From: Microbacterium hydrocarbonoxydans
GTDB taxonomy: Bacteria; Actinomycetota; Actinomycetes; Actinomycetales; Microbacteriaceae
Length of the DNA: 64,000 nt
Reading direction: 5' to 3'
NCBI RefSeq assembly: GCF_900105205.1
Contig: NZ_FNSQ01000005.1
Span: 2,356,001-2,420,000, forward strand
Shown one piece after another: positions 26,108 through 38,493 of this stretch. Each line of letters begins with the position of its first letter. The stretch's first letter is position 1. A program made the position numbers and the translations under genes. Below the pieces are notes generated by a model. That model was not told where the DNA came from and did no database searches. It was given only the letters and a program-made list of their open reading frames with translations.

Positions 26108-26368
26108 TCAGGCGATGAGCGCGGCGTTCCCGGCCACGATCGTCAGGACGTCGCCCTCCATCGAGAGGAAGCCGTCCTGCGCGTTGGCGAGCACCTTCGT
26201 GCCATCCGTCTGCGTGATGCGGACCTGGCCCTCGGCGAGGATCGCCAGGACCGGCTCGTGGCCGGTCATGAAGCCGATCTCACCCTCGACGGTCTTGGCG
26301 ACCACGAGGCTCGCCTCTCCCGTCCAGACCTCCGCATCCGCGGAGACGAGGCTGACATGCAATGCCAT
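26108..26368 (-). CDS. atpC: ATP synthase F1 epsilon subunit (short)
   Basis: An 86-residue epsilon subunit, last gene of the operon. It consists only of the N-terminal beta-sandwich that binds gamma and the c-ring (MALHVSLVSADAEVWTGEAS, then GEIGFMTGHEPVLAIL). The C-terminal two-helix domain that inhibits ATP hydrolysis in E. coli (139 residues) is absent. The start MALHVSL lies two bases after the atpD stop, indicating coupled translation. The stop codon is followed by the operon terminator, so the short form is not caused by a frameshift into the terminator region. Confidence 0.95.
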   Translation of the reverse strand: MALHVSLVSADAEVWTGEASLVVAKTVEGEIGFMTGHEPVLAILAEGQVRITQTDGTKVLANAQDGFLSMEGDVLTIVAGNAALIA

Positions 26369-26370
26369 GG

Positions 26371-28748
<2,378 letters not shown>

Positions 28749-28768
28749 GAAATCAGTTCCTCACGCGA

Positions 28769-30409
28769 TTACGCGCGACGACCCTTGACGATCTTCTCCT
28801 GGTTGACGTCCTCAGCCTCGGCTGCAGCGTGCTCCTCGTGACCGGGGGCGCCGATGGCGTGGCCCTTGCCACCCTGGAACTCCAGGAGGAATGCGTCGGT
28901 GTGCTTGTCGAGCTCGGCGACCGTGTCGTCGTCGAGGACATTCGTCTCGCGCAGGGTGTCGAGCACCTTGGTGTTGCGACGCAGGTAGTCGAGAAGCTCG
29001 CGCTCGAAGCGCAGGACGTCTTCGACCTCGATGGTGTCGAGCTTGCCCTTGGTGCCGGCCCAGATCGAGACGACCTGCTCCTCGACGGGGTACGGCGAGT
29101 ACTGAGGCTGCTTGAGCAGCTCGGTCAGGCGCGCACCGCGGGAGAGCTGACGACGCGAAGCCGCGTCGAGGTCGGAGGCGAACATCGCGAACGCCTCGAG
29201 GGAGCGGTACTGAGCGAGCTCCAGCTTCAGCGTTCCGGAGACCTTCTTGATCGACTTGACCTGCGCGTCACCACCGACTCGCGACACCGAGATACCCACG
29301 TCGACCGCAGGACGCTGGTTGGCGTTGAAGAGATCGGACTGGAGGAAGATCTGGCCGTCGGTGATCGAGATCACGTTGGTCGGGATGTACGCCGAGACGT
29401 CGTTCGCCTTGGTCTCGATGATCGGCAGACCGGTCATCGAACCCGCGCCGAGCTCGTCGGAGAGCTTCGCGCAACGCTCCAGCAGACGGGAGTGCAGGTA
29501 GAAGACGTCACCCGGGTATGCCTCGCGGCCCGGCGGGCGACGCAGCAGAAGGGACACGGCACGGTAGGCCTCGGCCTGCTTCGACAGGTCGTCGAAGATG
29601 ATGAGGACGTGCTTGCCGCCGTACATCCAGTGCTGGCCGATGGCCGAGCCCGTGTAGGGGGCGAGGTACTTGAAGCCGGCGGGGTCGGATGCCGGAGCCG
29701 CCACGATCGTGGTGTACTCCATGGCGCCGGCCTCTTCGAGCGCACCGCGGACACCCGCGATGGTCGAGCCCTTCTGGCCGATGGCGACGTAGATGCAGCG
29801 GACCTGCTTGTTGACGTCGCCCGACTCCCAGTTCGCCCTCTGGTTGATGATCGTGTCGATCGCGATGGCGGTCTTGCCGGTCTGGCGGTCGCCGATGATC
29901 AGCTGACGCTGACCGCGGCCTACTGGGATCATCGCGTCGATCGCCTTGATGCCGGTCTGCATCGGCTCGTGCACCGACTTGCGCTGCATGACGCCGGGCG
30001 CCTGGAGCTCGAGCTCGCGCACACCCTCGGTCGCGATCGAGCCGAGGCCGTCGATCGGGTTGCCGAGCGGGTCGACCACGCGGCCGAGGTAGCCGTCGCC
30101 GACCGGAACCGAGAGGACCTCGCCCGTGCGGGTGACTTCCTGGCCGGCCTCGACGCCGGTGAAGTCACCGAGCACGACGACACCGATCTGGTGCTCGTCG
30201 AGGTTGAGCGCGAGTCCCTTGGTGCCGTCCGCGAAGGTGACGAGCTCGTTCGCCATCACCCCGGGAAGGCCCTCGACGTGCGCGATGCCGTCCGCAGCGT
30301 CGATGACGGTGCCGACCTCGGTCGCCGCGGCCCCAGTGGGCTCGTATGCTGCGGCGAAGTCCTTCAGCGCGTCACGGATGACGTCGGGGCTGATCGATAG
30401 TTCTGCCAT
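28769..30409 (-). CDS. atpA: ATP synthase F1 alpha subunit
   Basis: A 546-residue non-catalytic nucleotide-binding subunit. Walker [11 protein letters not shown] is near residue 172. The signature [20 protein letters not shown] is at about 374-393, and [20 protein letters not shown] is just upstream of it. The N-terminal region ([19 protein letters not shown]) should contact delta. The C-terminus has an extra Glu/Ala-rich tail ending in KIVKGRRA, a modest extension typical of actinobacteria. Confidence 0.98.
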   Translation of the reverse strand: MAELSISPDVIRDALKDFAAAYEPTGAAATEVGTVIDAADGIAHVEGLPGVMANELVTFADGTKGLALNLDEHQIGVVVLGDFTGVEAGQEVTRTGEVLSVPVGDGYLGRVVDPLGNPIDGLGSIATEGVRELELQAPGVMQRKSVHEPMQTGIKAIDAMIPVGRGQRQLIIGDRQTGKTAIAIDTIINQRANWESGDVNKQVRCIYVAIGQKGSTIAGVRGALEEAGAMEYTTIVAAPASDPAGFKYLAPYTGSAIGQHWMYGGKHVLIIFDDLSKQAEAYRAVSLLLRRPPGREAYPGDVFYLHSRLLERCAKLSDELGAGSMTGLPIIETKANDVSAYIPTNVISITDGQIFLQSDLFNANQRPAVDVGISVSRVGGDAQVKSIKKVSGTLKLELAQYRSLEAFAMFASDLDAASRRQLSRGARLTELLKQPQYSPYPVEEQVVSIWAGTKGKLDTIEVEDVLRFERELLDYLRRNTKVLDTLRETNVLDDDTVAELDKHTDAFLLEFQGGKGHAIGAPGHEEHAAAEAEDVNQEKIVKGRRA

Positions 30410-30456
30410 TGTCTTCCCTTTGTATCTGGGTGCGCGGTTCCCCGCGCGAAGTCGTG

Positions 30457-31244
30457 TTAGCCGGCGAGCTTCTGGCGAAGATCGGCGAGACGGGCGGAGA
30501 TGCTGCCGTCGATGACGTCATCGGCGATCTGCACGCGCAGGCCTCCGACGACGGCGGGGTCAGAGACCTCGTTGAGCGACACCGTGCCCTCGTAGCGCCG
30601 CGAGAGTGCGGCGCTGAGGCGGGTGCGCTGTGCGTCGGTGAGCGGCGTGGCGCTGTGCACCGTCGCCACCACGCGGTCGCCCTGACTTGCGACGATGCGC
30701 GTTGCCCGGTTGAGCATCTGACGGACCCGACGGTCGCGAGGCTGGCGCACCAGCGACGAGACGATCAGAGCGGCCGCGTCACTGACGCCGCCGGCCAGCA
30801 GCTTCTCGACGAGCGCACCCTTGGCGTCCTCTCCCCCGAGGCGGCTGCCGAGCGCGAGCTCGAGTTCCGCGTTCGCGGCGATCACGCGGGAGAAGCCGAA
30901 GAGCTCTCCCCCGATGTCCGCCTGAGGATCGGCGATCGCCGCGGCTCGGATCGCGAGCTCCTCGATGCCGTCGACCAGCTCGGAAGCCTTCGACCAGCGC
31001 TCGGCGACGACGGTCTTCAGGACGCTCTGCGCACCCTGGGAGAACCCGCCGAACACCGCTGCGACGACGTTCTGTCGCGCCACGGCCGGAGCCGCGGGGT
31101 CGGCGAGCGCGCCGCTCAGCTGGGACGACTCGGTCACGGCGCGTGCGGCTGCGAACAGCTCCCGCGCCGTGTCGAGGGTGACGTCCTTCGCTGCGGCAAG
31201 CGTCTGGATGGATGCCGCGAGTGCCTGAGTGGTCGCGCTGCCCA

Positions 31245-31245
<1 letters not shown>
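30457..31245 (-). CDS. atpH: ATP synthase delta subunit (OSCP)
   Basis: A 262-residue peripheral-stalk subunit linking alpha to b. It is longer than E. coli delta (177) but normal for actinobacteria, which have an extended N-terminal helical region. The OSCP-like C-terminal part contains [20 protein letters not shown], then [11 protein letters not shown] and [21 protein letters not shown] near the end. The start codon shares its A with the atpF stop (TAATG), so translation is coupled to atpF. Confidence 0.95.
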
Positions 31246-32905
<1,660 letters not shown>

Positions 32906-33022
32906 CAGGGTCGCAGCAAGATTGAACAGCGCGGGCTCCAGCTTCGGGGCACCGGTCAGAACCGGGGCGACGATGGTCGGTGTGCTTCAAGCGCAAGCGC
33001 TCGCGGGCGAGCGGCGGGCACG

Positions 33023-33045
33023 TGTCAACACTATCAGAATAAAGG
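33023..33045 (-). promoter_or_regulatory. Candidate promoter for atpBEFHAGDC
   Basis: Between atpI and atpB the base composition drops sharply in GC. The minus strand carries TAGTGT (33028-33033) within an AT-rich run, and TTGACA (33023-33028) just downstream of it. TAGTGT is a plausible -10 box, which would give a 5' leader of about 110 nt for atpB. This is inference from composition and motif only; no clear -35 element is seen at the right distance. Confidence 0.4.
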
Positions 33046-33050
33046 GTGTC

Positions 33051-33626
33051 CTAAGACCGCGCGGACGCTTCGTCCGGCCCGTCCTGGTCGGCGGGTTCCG
33101 CGACGATGTGGTGCCGCCCCGGTGCCCGATCCTCCGGCACGACCGTGGGCAGCTGCACGCCGGGAGCCCGGTCGTCCTGCACCTCCGACGGGAGCGATGC
33201 GTCGCTGACGTGCGGCAGCCGCATCCGCGTGATGACGATCACGTCGATGACGAGAGTCGCGACGACGCCCGTGACGATGGAGAGGAAGAACACGATCGGG
33301 TGGATCCAGGGCTGACCGCTCAGCACGATCATGATCACGACGAAGAGGCCGAGCTTGAGGAGCCATCCCCCGAGCACGATCGCGAAGAACAGCTGCACGT
33401 AGAGGGGATCGCCGAACCAGCGGTTGGCGATCAGGATGCTGAGGGCGGTGATGCCGAGGAACAGCATCGCGAGCACGACCCCGAGCAGGCCGCTCACGAG
33501 GCCCTCCGTCTCGCCGACGAGCAGGCCGATGCCGCCGGCCACGATCGCGAGGACCACCATGGAGACCGCAGACCAGATCAGCGTCCTCCGCAGGATCGGG
33601 TTGCTGGATACGGGGCTCGGGCTCAT
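33051..33626 (-). CDS. atpI: ATP synthase-associated membrane protein (AtpI-like)
   Basis: A 191-residue protein with four transmembrane segments in the first 140 residues (about 13-35, 43-65, 79-100 and 108-132) and a disordered Pro/Asp-rich tail. Position directly upstream of atpB and topology match the AtpI/Atp-operon protein I family, which helps assemble the c-ring and may aid Mg2+ uptake. It is longer than usual because of the tail. The ATGA overlap with the upstream phosphotransferase gene shows translational coupling. Assigned mainly by position; sequence identity in this family is low. Confidence 0.75.
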   Translation of the reverse strand: MSPSPVSSNPILRRTLIWSAVSMVVLAIVAGGIGLLVGETEGLVSGLLGVVLAMLFLGITALSILIANRWFGDPLYVQLFFAIVLGGWLLKLGLFVVIMIVLSGQPWIHPIVFFLSIVTGVVATLVIDVIVITRMRLPHVSDASLPSEVQDDRAPGVQLPTVVPEDRAPGRHHIVAEPADQDGPDEASARS

Positions 33627-34795
33627 GAGGGCTCCACGGGTGTCGGGTCGGGCTCGGCGGCCGCCGCGGACTTCCGGCGGCGGAGAGGGTTCAGGGTGAT
33701 GACCAGGCAGGCGGCGATGCCGATGACTCCGAAGACCACGCCGGGGATGTACTGGCCCGGCCAGTCCTCACGTGCGCCGACGTACATCAGCAGCACGGCG
33801 AGGGAGATCACCGCCGTCCAGGCGTAGAAGATCAGGACGGCGTCACGATCGCGGTGGCCGAGGTCGAGCATGCGGTGGTGCAGGTGCTTGCGGTCGGGCG
33901 AGAACGGCGACTTGCCGGCGTTCATCCGGCGGAGCACCGCCAGGCCGAAGTCGAGCAGCGGCAGTAGGACGACCAGCAACGGCAGCAGGATCGGGATGAA
34001 GGCACCCAGCAGCTGCGAGCGGCCGAGCCGCTCCGGGTCGAGCGCTGAGGGCTCGAGCTGACCGGTGACGGCGATCGCCGACGTCGCCATGAGGAGGCCG
34101 AGCACCAGCGCACCGGAGTCGCCCATGAAGAGCTTCGCGGGGCTCCAGTTCAGCGGCAGGAATCCGAGGCACGCGCCGATGAGGACCGCGGCGAGGAAGG
34201 AGGCGAGGTTGAAGTAGCTGGAGGCGCCGGTGTCGCGCGTCAGGATGTACGAGTAGGCGAAGAACACGCCGTTCGCGATCAGGCAGACCCCGGCGACGAG
34301 CCCGTCCAGCCCGTCGATGAAGTTCACCGCGTTCATGACGATGACGATCGCGAACATCGTGATCGTGATGCTGAGCCAGCTGGAGAAGACGATCAGGTCG
34401 CCGAACGGCAGCGACAGGATCTGCAGCCCGCCGCCGACGGTGATGATCCCGGCGGCGAGGAACTGCGCACCCAGCTTGATCATCCAGTCGAGATCCCACA
34501 GGTCGTCGACCACGCCGATGACGGCGATCAGGAGCGCTGCCGCGAGGATCGACCACATCGTCTGCGGCGGCATCCACATGTTCGCGAAGAACGGATTGGC
34601 CGCCGAGACGCCGATCGCGGTCGCGATGCCGAGGAAGATCGCCACTCCGCCGAGGCGCGGTGTCGGGGTGGTGTGCACGTCGCGCTCGCGGATGCCCGGA
34701 TAGAGCTTGAACCGCAGGCTGAGACGCCAGACCGCCCACGTCAGCGCGAAGGTGATCGCTGCGGTGAGGATGATCGTGAAGAGATACTGCTTCAC
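33623..34795 (-). CDS. Undecaprenyl-phosphate GlcNAc-1-phosphate transferase (WecA/TagO-like)
   Basis: A 390-residue polytopic membrane enzyme of the MraY/WecA superfamily, transferring a sugar-1-phosphate from a UDP-sugar to undecaprenyl phosphate to start synthesis of a wall glycopolymer. About 11 transmembrane segments are visible. The catalytic motifs are VVDDLWDLDWMIK (about residues 75-87), NAVNFIDGLDGLVAG (about 136-150), LFMGDSGALVLG (about 200-211) and the His-rich loop DRKHLHHRML (about 293-302). GTG 34795 overlaps the sua5 stop by four bases (GTGA). Sua5, this enzyme and atpI form a conserved string before the atp operon in Actinobacteria. Confidence 0.92.
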   Translation of the reverse strand: MKQYLFTIILTAAITFALTWAVWRLSLRFKLYPGIRERDVHTTPTPRLGGVAIFLGIATAIGVSAANPFFANMWMPPQTMWSILAAALLIAVIGVVDDLWDLDWMIKLGAQFLAAGIITVGGGLQILSLPFGDLIVFSSWLSITITMFAIVIVMNAVNFIDGLDGLVAGVCLIANGVFFAYSYILTRDTGASSYFNLASFLAAVLIGACLGFLPLNWSPAKLFMGDSGALVLGLLMATSAIAVTGQLEPSALDPERLGRSQLLGAFIPILLPLLVVLLPLLDFGLAVLRRMNAGKSPFSPDRKHLHHRMLDLGHRDRDAVLIFYAWTAVISLAVLLMYVGAREDWPGQYIPGVVFGVIGIAACLVITLNPLRRRKSAAAAEPDPTPVEPS

Positions 34796-35499
34796 GAATC
34801 CTCGTCCGCTTGCGTCGGCTGCACGGCGGGCTCGAGGAGATCGCCGAGAACCTCCTCCAGCCGCTCGCGGCTGACCGCACCGGAGCGGAGGATGCGCACC
34901 CCGCCGGTCACGGGCTCCGCGCCGCGCGGCACGAGGGAGGTCGCGTCGACGATCGTCGAGGCGATGCCGTCGCGGCTCACCCCGTCGGAGAGGTAGACCG
35001 CGACGCTGTCGCCGAGCATCCGCTCCGCGTCCAGCGCGGAGATCGCCGCGTCCTGGCCGGTCAGGTTGGCGCTGGAAACAGCGAGCGGTCCGGTCTCGGC
35101 CAACAGCTCGAGCGCGACACGCCCCTCCGGCATCCGGACGGCCACGGTGCCCTGCGTCTCGCCGAGATCCCAGGCGAGCGAGGGCTGCGCCGGGAGGACG
35201 ATCGTGAGCCCGCCGGGCCAGAAGGCGTCGACGAGACGCTGCACGGGCTCCGGGACGGACTCCGCGAGCGCGTGCAGGACCTCTTTCGAGCCGACGAGCA
35301 CGGGCGGCGGCTGGTTGCGGCCACGGCCCTTCGCATCGAGCAGGCGCTGCACGGCAGCCGGGGAGAAGGCGTCGGCGGCGACCCCGTACACGGTGTCGGT
35401 GGGCATCACGATGAGTTCGCCGCGGCTGATCGCCTGGCGTGCGTGGCGCATCCCGGCGAGGAGCTGGGCCTCGTCGCCGCAATCGAAGATGGAGGACAT
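34792..35499 (-). CDS. L-threonylcarbamoyladenylate synthase (Sua5/YwlC/TsaC)
   Basis: A 235-residue enzyme that makes threonylcarbamoyl-AMP for the t6A modification at position 37 of ANN-decoding tRNAs. Core motifs are IVMPTDTVYGVAADAF (about residues 31-46), KGRGRNQPPPVLV (about 57-69), FWPGGLTIVLP (about 92-102) and SSANLTGQDA (about 140-149). The C-terminal extension is short and not a full Sua5 domain, so it is closer to TsaC/YwlC in size. A TAGAAT box lies nine bases before the ATG, giving a very short 5' leader. It is translationally coupled to the WecA-like gene downstream. Confidence 0.93.
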   Translation of the reverse strand: MSSIFDCGDEAQLLAGMRHARQAISRGELIVMPTDTVYGVAADAFSPAAVQRLLDAKGRGRNQPPPVLVGSKEVLHALAESVPEPVQRLVDAFWPGGLTIVLPAQPSLAWDLGETQGTVAVRMPEGRVALELLAETGPLAVSSANLTGQDAAISALDAERMLGDSVAVYLSDGVSRDGIASTIVDATSLVPRGAEPVTGGVRILRSGAVSRERLEEVLGDLLEPAVQPTQADEDS

Positions 35500-35546
35500 G
35501 ACGGTGCGATTCTATCGGGCGATGTCTGTGGAGGCGGTGACCGGTC

Positions 35547-36407
35547 TCAGGGGCGCAGAGCCGTGGTCGCCCTGTCACGCAGGGTGAGATCGCGATGCGT
35601 CGCCGCCGCACGCCATCCGTCGCGGGTGAGGATGCTGCGGATCTCCTCGCCCTGCAGCTCGCCGTGCTCGATGACGAGGAGTCCGCCCGGATGCAGCAGC
35701 TCGAGCGCGCGCACGCTCAGCACGCGGACGATGTCGAGTCCGTCCTCTCCCCCGTAGAGAGCCATCGACGGATCGAACAGGCGCACCTCGGGGTCGCGCG
35801 GGACCGCCGCGTCCGGCACGTACGGCGGGTTGGAGATGACGACGGATGCGGTACCGTCCAACTCCGAGAACGCCTGGGCCAGATCCTCGTTCACGAGCGT
35901 CAGGTTGGCCACGCCCGCGGTGTTGCGCGCCGCCCAGGGGTAGGCGTCTGGCGAGAGCTCGGTCGCGAAGATCCGCGAGTGGGGCACCTCCGTGGCCATC
36001 GCGAGAGCGATCGCGCCGCTGCCCGTGCCGAGGTCGATGCCGATCGGCGCCGGCAGCGGAGACCCGAGCAGCGCGTCGATCGCGTACTGCACGACGGTCT
36101 CCGTCTCCGGCCGCGGCACGAACACGCCGGGGCCGACCGCGAGCTCCAGGTGCCGGAACGGGGCGGTCCCGGTGATGTGCTGGAGCGGCTCCCTCGTGGC
36201 CCGACGAGCGACCAGCGTCTCGAGCACGGCCGCCTCCTCCTCAGACACCGAGTCTCCGCGGATCAGCGCGGCCTGCACTTCGCCGCGGCGCAGACTCAGT
36301 GCGTGCCCGGCGAGGAGCTCGGCGTCGACGAGAGGATCCGAGACGCCGGCATCGGCGAGCCGCTGCGCGGCGGCGTGCACCGCGGAGGCGAGGGAGATGT
36401 CGGGCAT
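35547..36407 (-). CDS. prmC: Peptide chain release factor N5-glutamine methyltransferase
   Basis: PrmC/HemK (286 residues) methylates the GGQ glutamine of release factors RF1 and RF2. The catalytic NPPY is at about residue 184 (VISNPPYVPD), the SAM site is IDLGTGSGAIALA (about 120-132), and the helical N-terminal domain contains ITGTAPFRHLEL. Two adjacent ATG codons occur; the second (36407) is six bases from a TACGCT -10 box (36414-36419), so it is preferred as a leaderless start. prfA, its substrate gene, normally directly upstream, is 6.2 kb away across the cys/citrate insertion. Confidence 0.95.
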   Translation of the reverse strand: MPDISLASAVHAAAQRLADAGVSDPLVDAELLAGHALSLRRGEVQAALIRGDSVSEEEAAVLETLVARRATREPLQHITGTAPFRHLELAVGPGVFVPRPETETVVQYAIDALLGSPLPAPIGIDLGTGSGAIALAMATEVPHSRIFATELSPDAYPWAARNTAGVANLTLVNEDLAQAFSELDGTASVVISNPPYVPDAAVPRDPEVRLFDPSMALYGGEDGLDIVRVLSVRALELLHPGGLLVIEHGELQGEEIRSILTRDGWRAAATHRDLTLRDRATTALRP

Positions 36408-36438
36408 CATCCCAGCGTAGAGCGCGCGAGGTGTCATA

Positions 36439-36470
36439 TTGACCTCTCGCCATCGCCCCTCGCCTAGGCT
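36439..36470 (+). promoter_or_regulatory. Candidate promoter of cysK-cysE
   Basis: TTGACC (36439-36444) and TAGGCT (36465-36470) form a -35/-10 pair with 20-bp spacing, slightly long. A leader of about 30 nt would include AGGAAGG (36492-36498) before the cysK ATG. No cysteine-responsive element is recognised. Confidence 0.5.
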
Positions 36471-36505
36471 GGAGCCGCAGTCACCCCGCACAGGAAGGCT
36501 CTCCC

Positions 36506-37444
36506 ATGACCGGAATCCACCCCGACATCACCACGGCGTTCGGCAACACCCCGCTGGTCCGGCTGAACCGGGTCACCGAGGGCCTCGGCGCGACGGTGCT
36601 CGCCAAGCTCGAGTTCTACAACCCGGCGTCGAGCGTCAAGGACCGGCTCGGCATCGCGATCGTAGACGCCGCGGAGGCATCGGGTGAGCTGAAGCCCGGA
36701 GGCACGATCGTGGAGGCCACCAGCGGCAACACCGGTATCGCCCTGGCGATGGTCGGCGCCGCGCGCGGGTACAAGGTGATCCTCACGATGCCCGCATCGA
36801 TGTCGAAGGAGCGGCGCCTCCTTCTCAAGGCATTCGGTGCCGAGCTCGTCCTCACCGACCCGACCAAGGGCATGACGCACGCGATCGCCGAGGCGGAGGC
36901 CATCGCTGAGCGCACGCCCGGCGCGGTGCTGGCGAAGCAGTTCGCGAACGAGGCGAACCCCGCGATCCACCGCCGGACCACCGCCGAGGAGATCCTCCGC
37001 GACACGGAGGGCTCCGTGGACTACTTCGTCGCCGGCATCGGCACCGGCGGCACCATCACCGGCGTCGGCCAGGTGCTGAAGGAGCGCATTCCGGGCGTGC
37101 AGATCGTCGCTGTCGAGCCCAAGGACTCCCCCATCCTCACCGAGGGACACCCCGGACCGCACAAGATCCAGGGAATCGGACCGAACTTCGTGCCCCCGAT
37201 CCTTGATCGTGATGTCCTCGACGAGGTCATCGACGTCACCTTCGACGACGCCATCCGCGTCGCGCGGGAGACCGCGAGCAAGGAGGGCATCCTCGTGGGC
37301 ATGTCCAGCGGCGCCGCGATCTGGGCGGCTCTGCAGGTCGCCCAGCGCCCGGAGGCTGCGGGGAAGACCATCGTCGTCATCATCCCGTCGTTCGGCGAGC
37401 GGTATCTCTCGACGGCGCTCTACGAGGATCTGCGCGAGGCCTGA
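36506..37444 (+). CDS. cysK: Cysteine synthase A (O-acetylserine sulfhydrylase)
   Basis: A 312-residue PLP enzyme that makes cysteine from O-acetylserine and sulfide. The PLP lysine is in ASSVKDRLG (about residues 36-44), the substrate loop is [12 protein letters not shown] (about 70-81), and the phosphate clamp is [12 protein letters not shown] (about 177-188). The C-terminal [10 protein letters not shown] contains the PLP-ring serine. It is followed after 7 bp by cysE, and the two enzymes normally form the cysteine synthase complex. The pair is inserted between prmC and prfA on the opposite strand. Confidence 0.97.
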   Translation: MTGIHPDITTAFGNTPLVRLNRVTEGLGATVLAKLEFYNPASSVKDRLGIAIVDAAEASGELKPGGTIVEATSGNTGIALAMVGAARGYKVILTMPASMSKERRLLLKAFGAELVLTDPTKGMTHAIAEAEAIAERTPGAVLAKQFANEANPAIHRRTTAEEILRDTEGSVDYFVAGIGTGGTITGVGQVLKERIPGVQIVAVEPKDSPILTEGHPGPHKIQGIGPNFVPPILDRDVLDEVIDVTFDDAIRVARETASKEGILVGMSSGAAIWAALQVAQRPEAAGKTIVVIIPSFGERYLSTALYEDLREA

Positions 37445-37451
37445 ACATCCG

Positions 37452-38021
37452 ATGGACATGATCGGCCGAATGCGCGAGGACATCGCGGCAGCGCGCCTGC
37501 GCGACCCGGCGGCCCGTAGCGGCGCTGAGGTCGCGCTGCTGTACCCCGGACTGCACGCGATCTGGGCGCATCGCGTCTCGCATGCGCTATGGCGGCGGAG
37601 GCTGCGTCTGCTCGCGCGGGCGACGTCGCAGATCTCTCGCTGGCTCACCGGCGTGGAGATCCATCCCGGCGCCAGGATCGGACGCCGTTTCTTCATCGAT
37701 CACGGCATGGGTGTCGTGGTCGGCGAGACCGCCGAGATCGGCGACGACGTGATGCTCTATCACGGCGTGACCCTCGGTGGACGCACGCGCGACGCCGGCA
37801 AGCGTCATCCCACCCTCGGCGACGGCGTCGCTGTGGGAGCGGGCGCGAAGATCCTCGGGCCCATCACGATCGGCGCGGGCTCCGTGGTCGGCGCGAACGC
37901 CGTCGTCACCCGCGACGCCCCGGCCGACAGCATCCTGGTCGGTGTGCCGGCGAAGCCGCGCACACGCCTCACGGGCGAGGACACCAGGGCGATGCTGACG
38001 GCCCCGGACTACTCGATCTGA
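37452..38021 (+). CDS. cysE: Serine O-acetyltransferase
   Basis: A 189-residue short-type serine acetyltransferase, supplying O-acetylserine to CysK. The left-handed beta-helix hexapeptide repeats run from about residue 68 ([20 protein letters not shown]) to 160, with the catalytic His in the HGV segment ([10 protein letters not shown], about 101-110). The C-terminus ends in TAPDYSI; in CysE the terminal Ile inserts into the CysK active site, and an Ile is present here. ATG 37452 is 7 bp after cysK; the neighbouring ATG 37458 is an alternative. The genes are co-transcribed. Confidence 0.95.
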   Translation: MDMIGRMREDIAAARLRDPAARSGAEVALLYPGLHAIWAHRVSHALWRRRLRLLARATSQISRWLTGVEIHPGARIGRRFFIDHGMGVVVGETAEIGDDVMLYHGVTLGGRTRDAGKRHPTLGDGVAVGAGAKILGPITIGAGSVVGANAVVTRDAPADSILVGVPAKPRTRLTGEDTRAMLTAPDYSI

Positions 38022-38037
38022 GCCGGCTGCGGCGCGG

Positions 38038-38445
38038 TCAGGCGCGGCGCGACCGGACCTTGTCGACCTTCTTGCGCAGGAAGATCAACGGCAGCAGCAC
38101 GCTGCCCAGCGCCGTGATCAGCCAGACGATGACCGACCCCAGCAGCCAGCCGGCGAGATCGACGATGCGCAGACCGCCGATCGGGAGCAGCACCACGACG
38201 ATGAGTGCGATCAGAGTCGAGAAGATGCCGATCCCGCCCATCAGGACCGGCGCATAGCGGTCGGCGATCCGACTCACCCAGGGCGACAGCACGCTCTGCA
38301 GGATCGCGAAGATCAGGATGCAGACGACGAACCCCCACCACCGGTCCCACTGGATCTGGAAGCCGTCGAGCACCAGATCGGCCACGATGAGGCCGAGGCC
38401 GGCGGACACGACGTACATCAGTGCGCGGAACAGGAAGGTGATCAC
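38038..38445 (-). CDS. Small four-TM membrane protein (phage holin family 4, YvlD-like)
   Basis: A 135-residue protein with four transmembrane segments (about 5-25, 35-52, 65-88 and 97-120) and a basic C-terminus (RKKVDKVRSRR). It belongs to the widespread YvlD/'phage holin family' of bacterial membrane proteins. The name is historical: no phage gene is near, so a lysis role is not implied. TATGCT six bases before the GTG (38452-38457) supports a leaderless start. It converges on cysE and lies 48 bp downstream of the citrate transporter gene's end. Confidence 0.75.
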   Translation of the reverse strand: MITFLFRALMYVVSAGLGLIVADLVLDGFQIQWDRWWGFVVCILIFAILQSVLSPWVSRIADRYAPVLMGGIGIFSTLIALIVVVLLPIGGLRIVDLAGWLLGSVIVWLITALGSVLLPLIFLRKKVDKVRSRRA

Positions 38446-38493
38446 GGGCCGAGCATAGCGCCGCCCGTGCTCGCCCCGCGATGGGATGCCGGG

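Noticed and set aside
33623..35611. A 662-residue protein joining sua5 and the WecA-like enzyme
   Set aside because: The first part is out-of-frame sequence over sua5; the GTG at 34795 with GTGA overlap fits the family start.
38038..38445. A holin, hence a prophage remnant
   Set aside because: The family name is historical; no phage structural, integrase or lysin gene is present and the gene has a host-like leaderless promoter.
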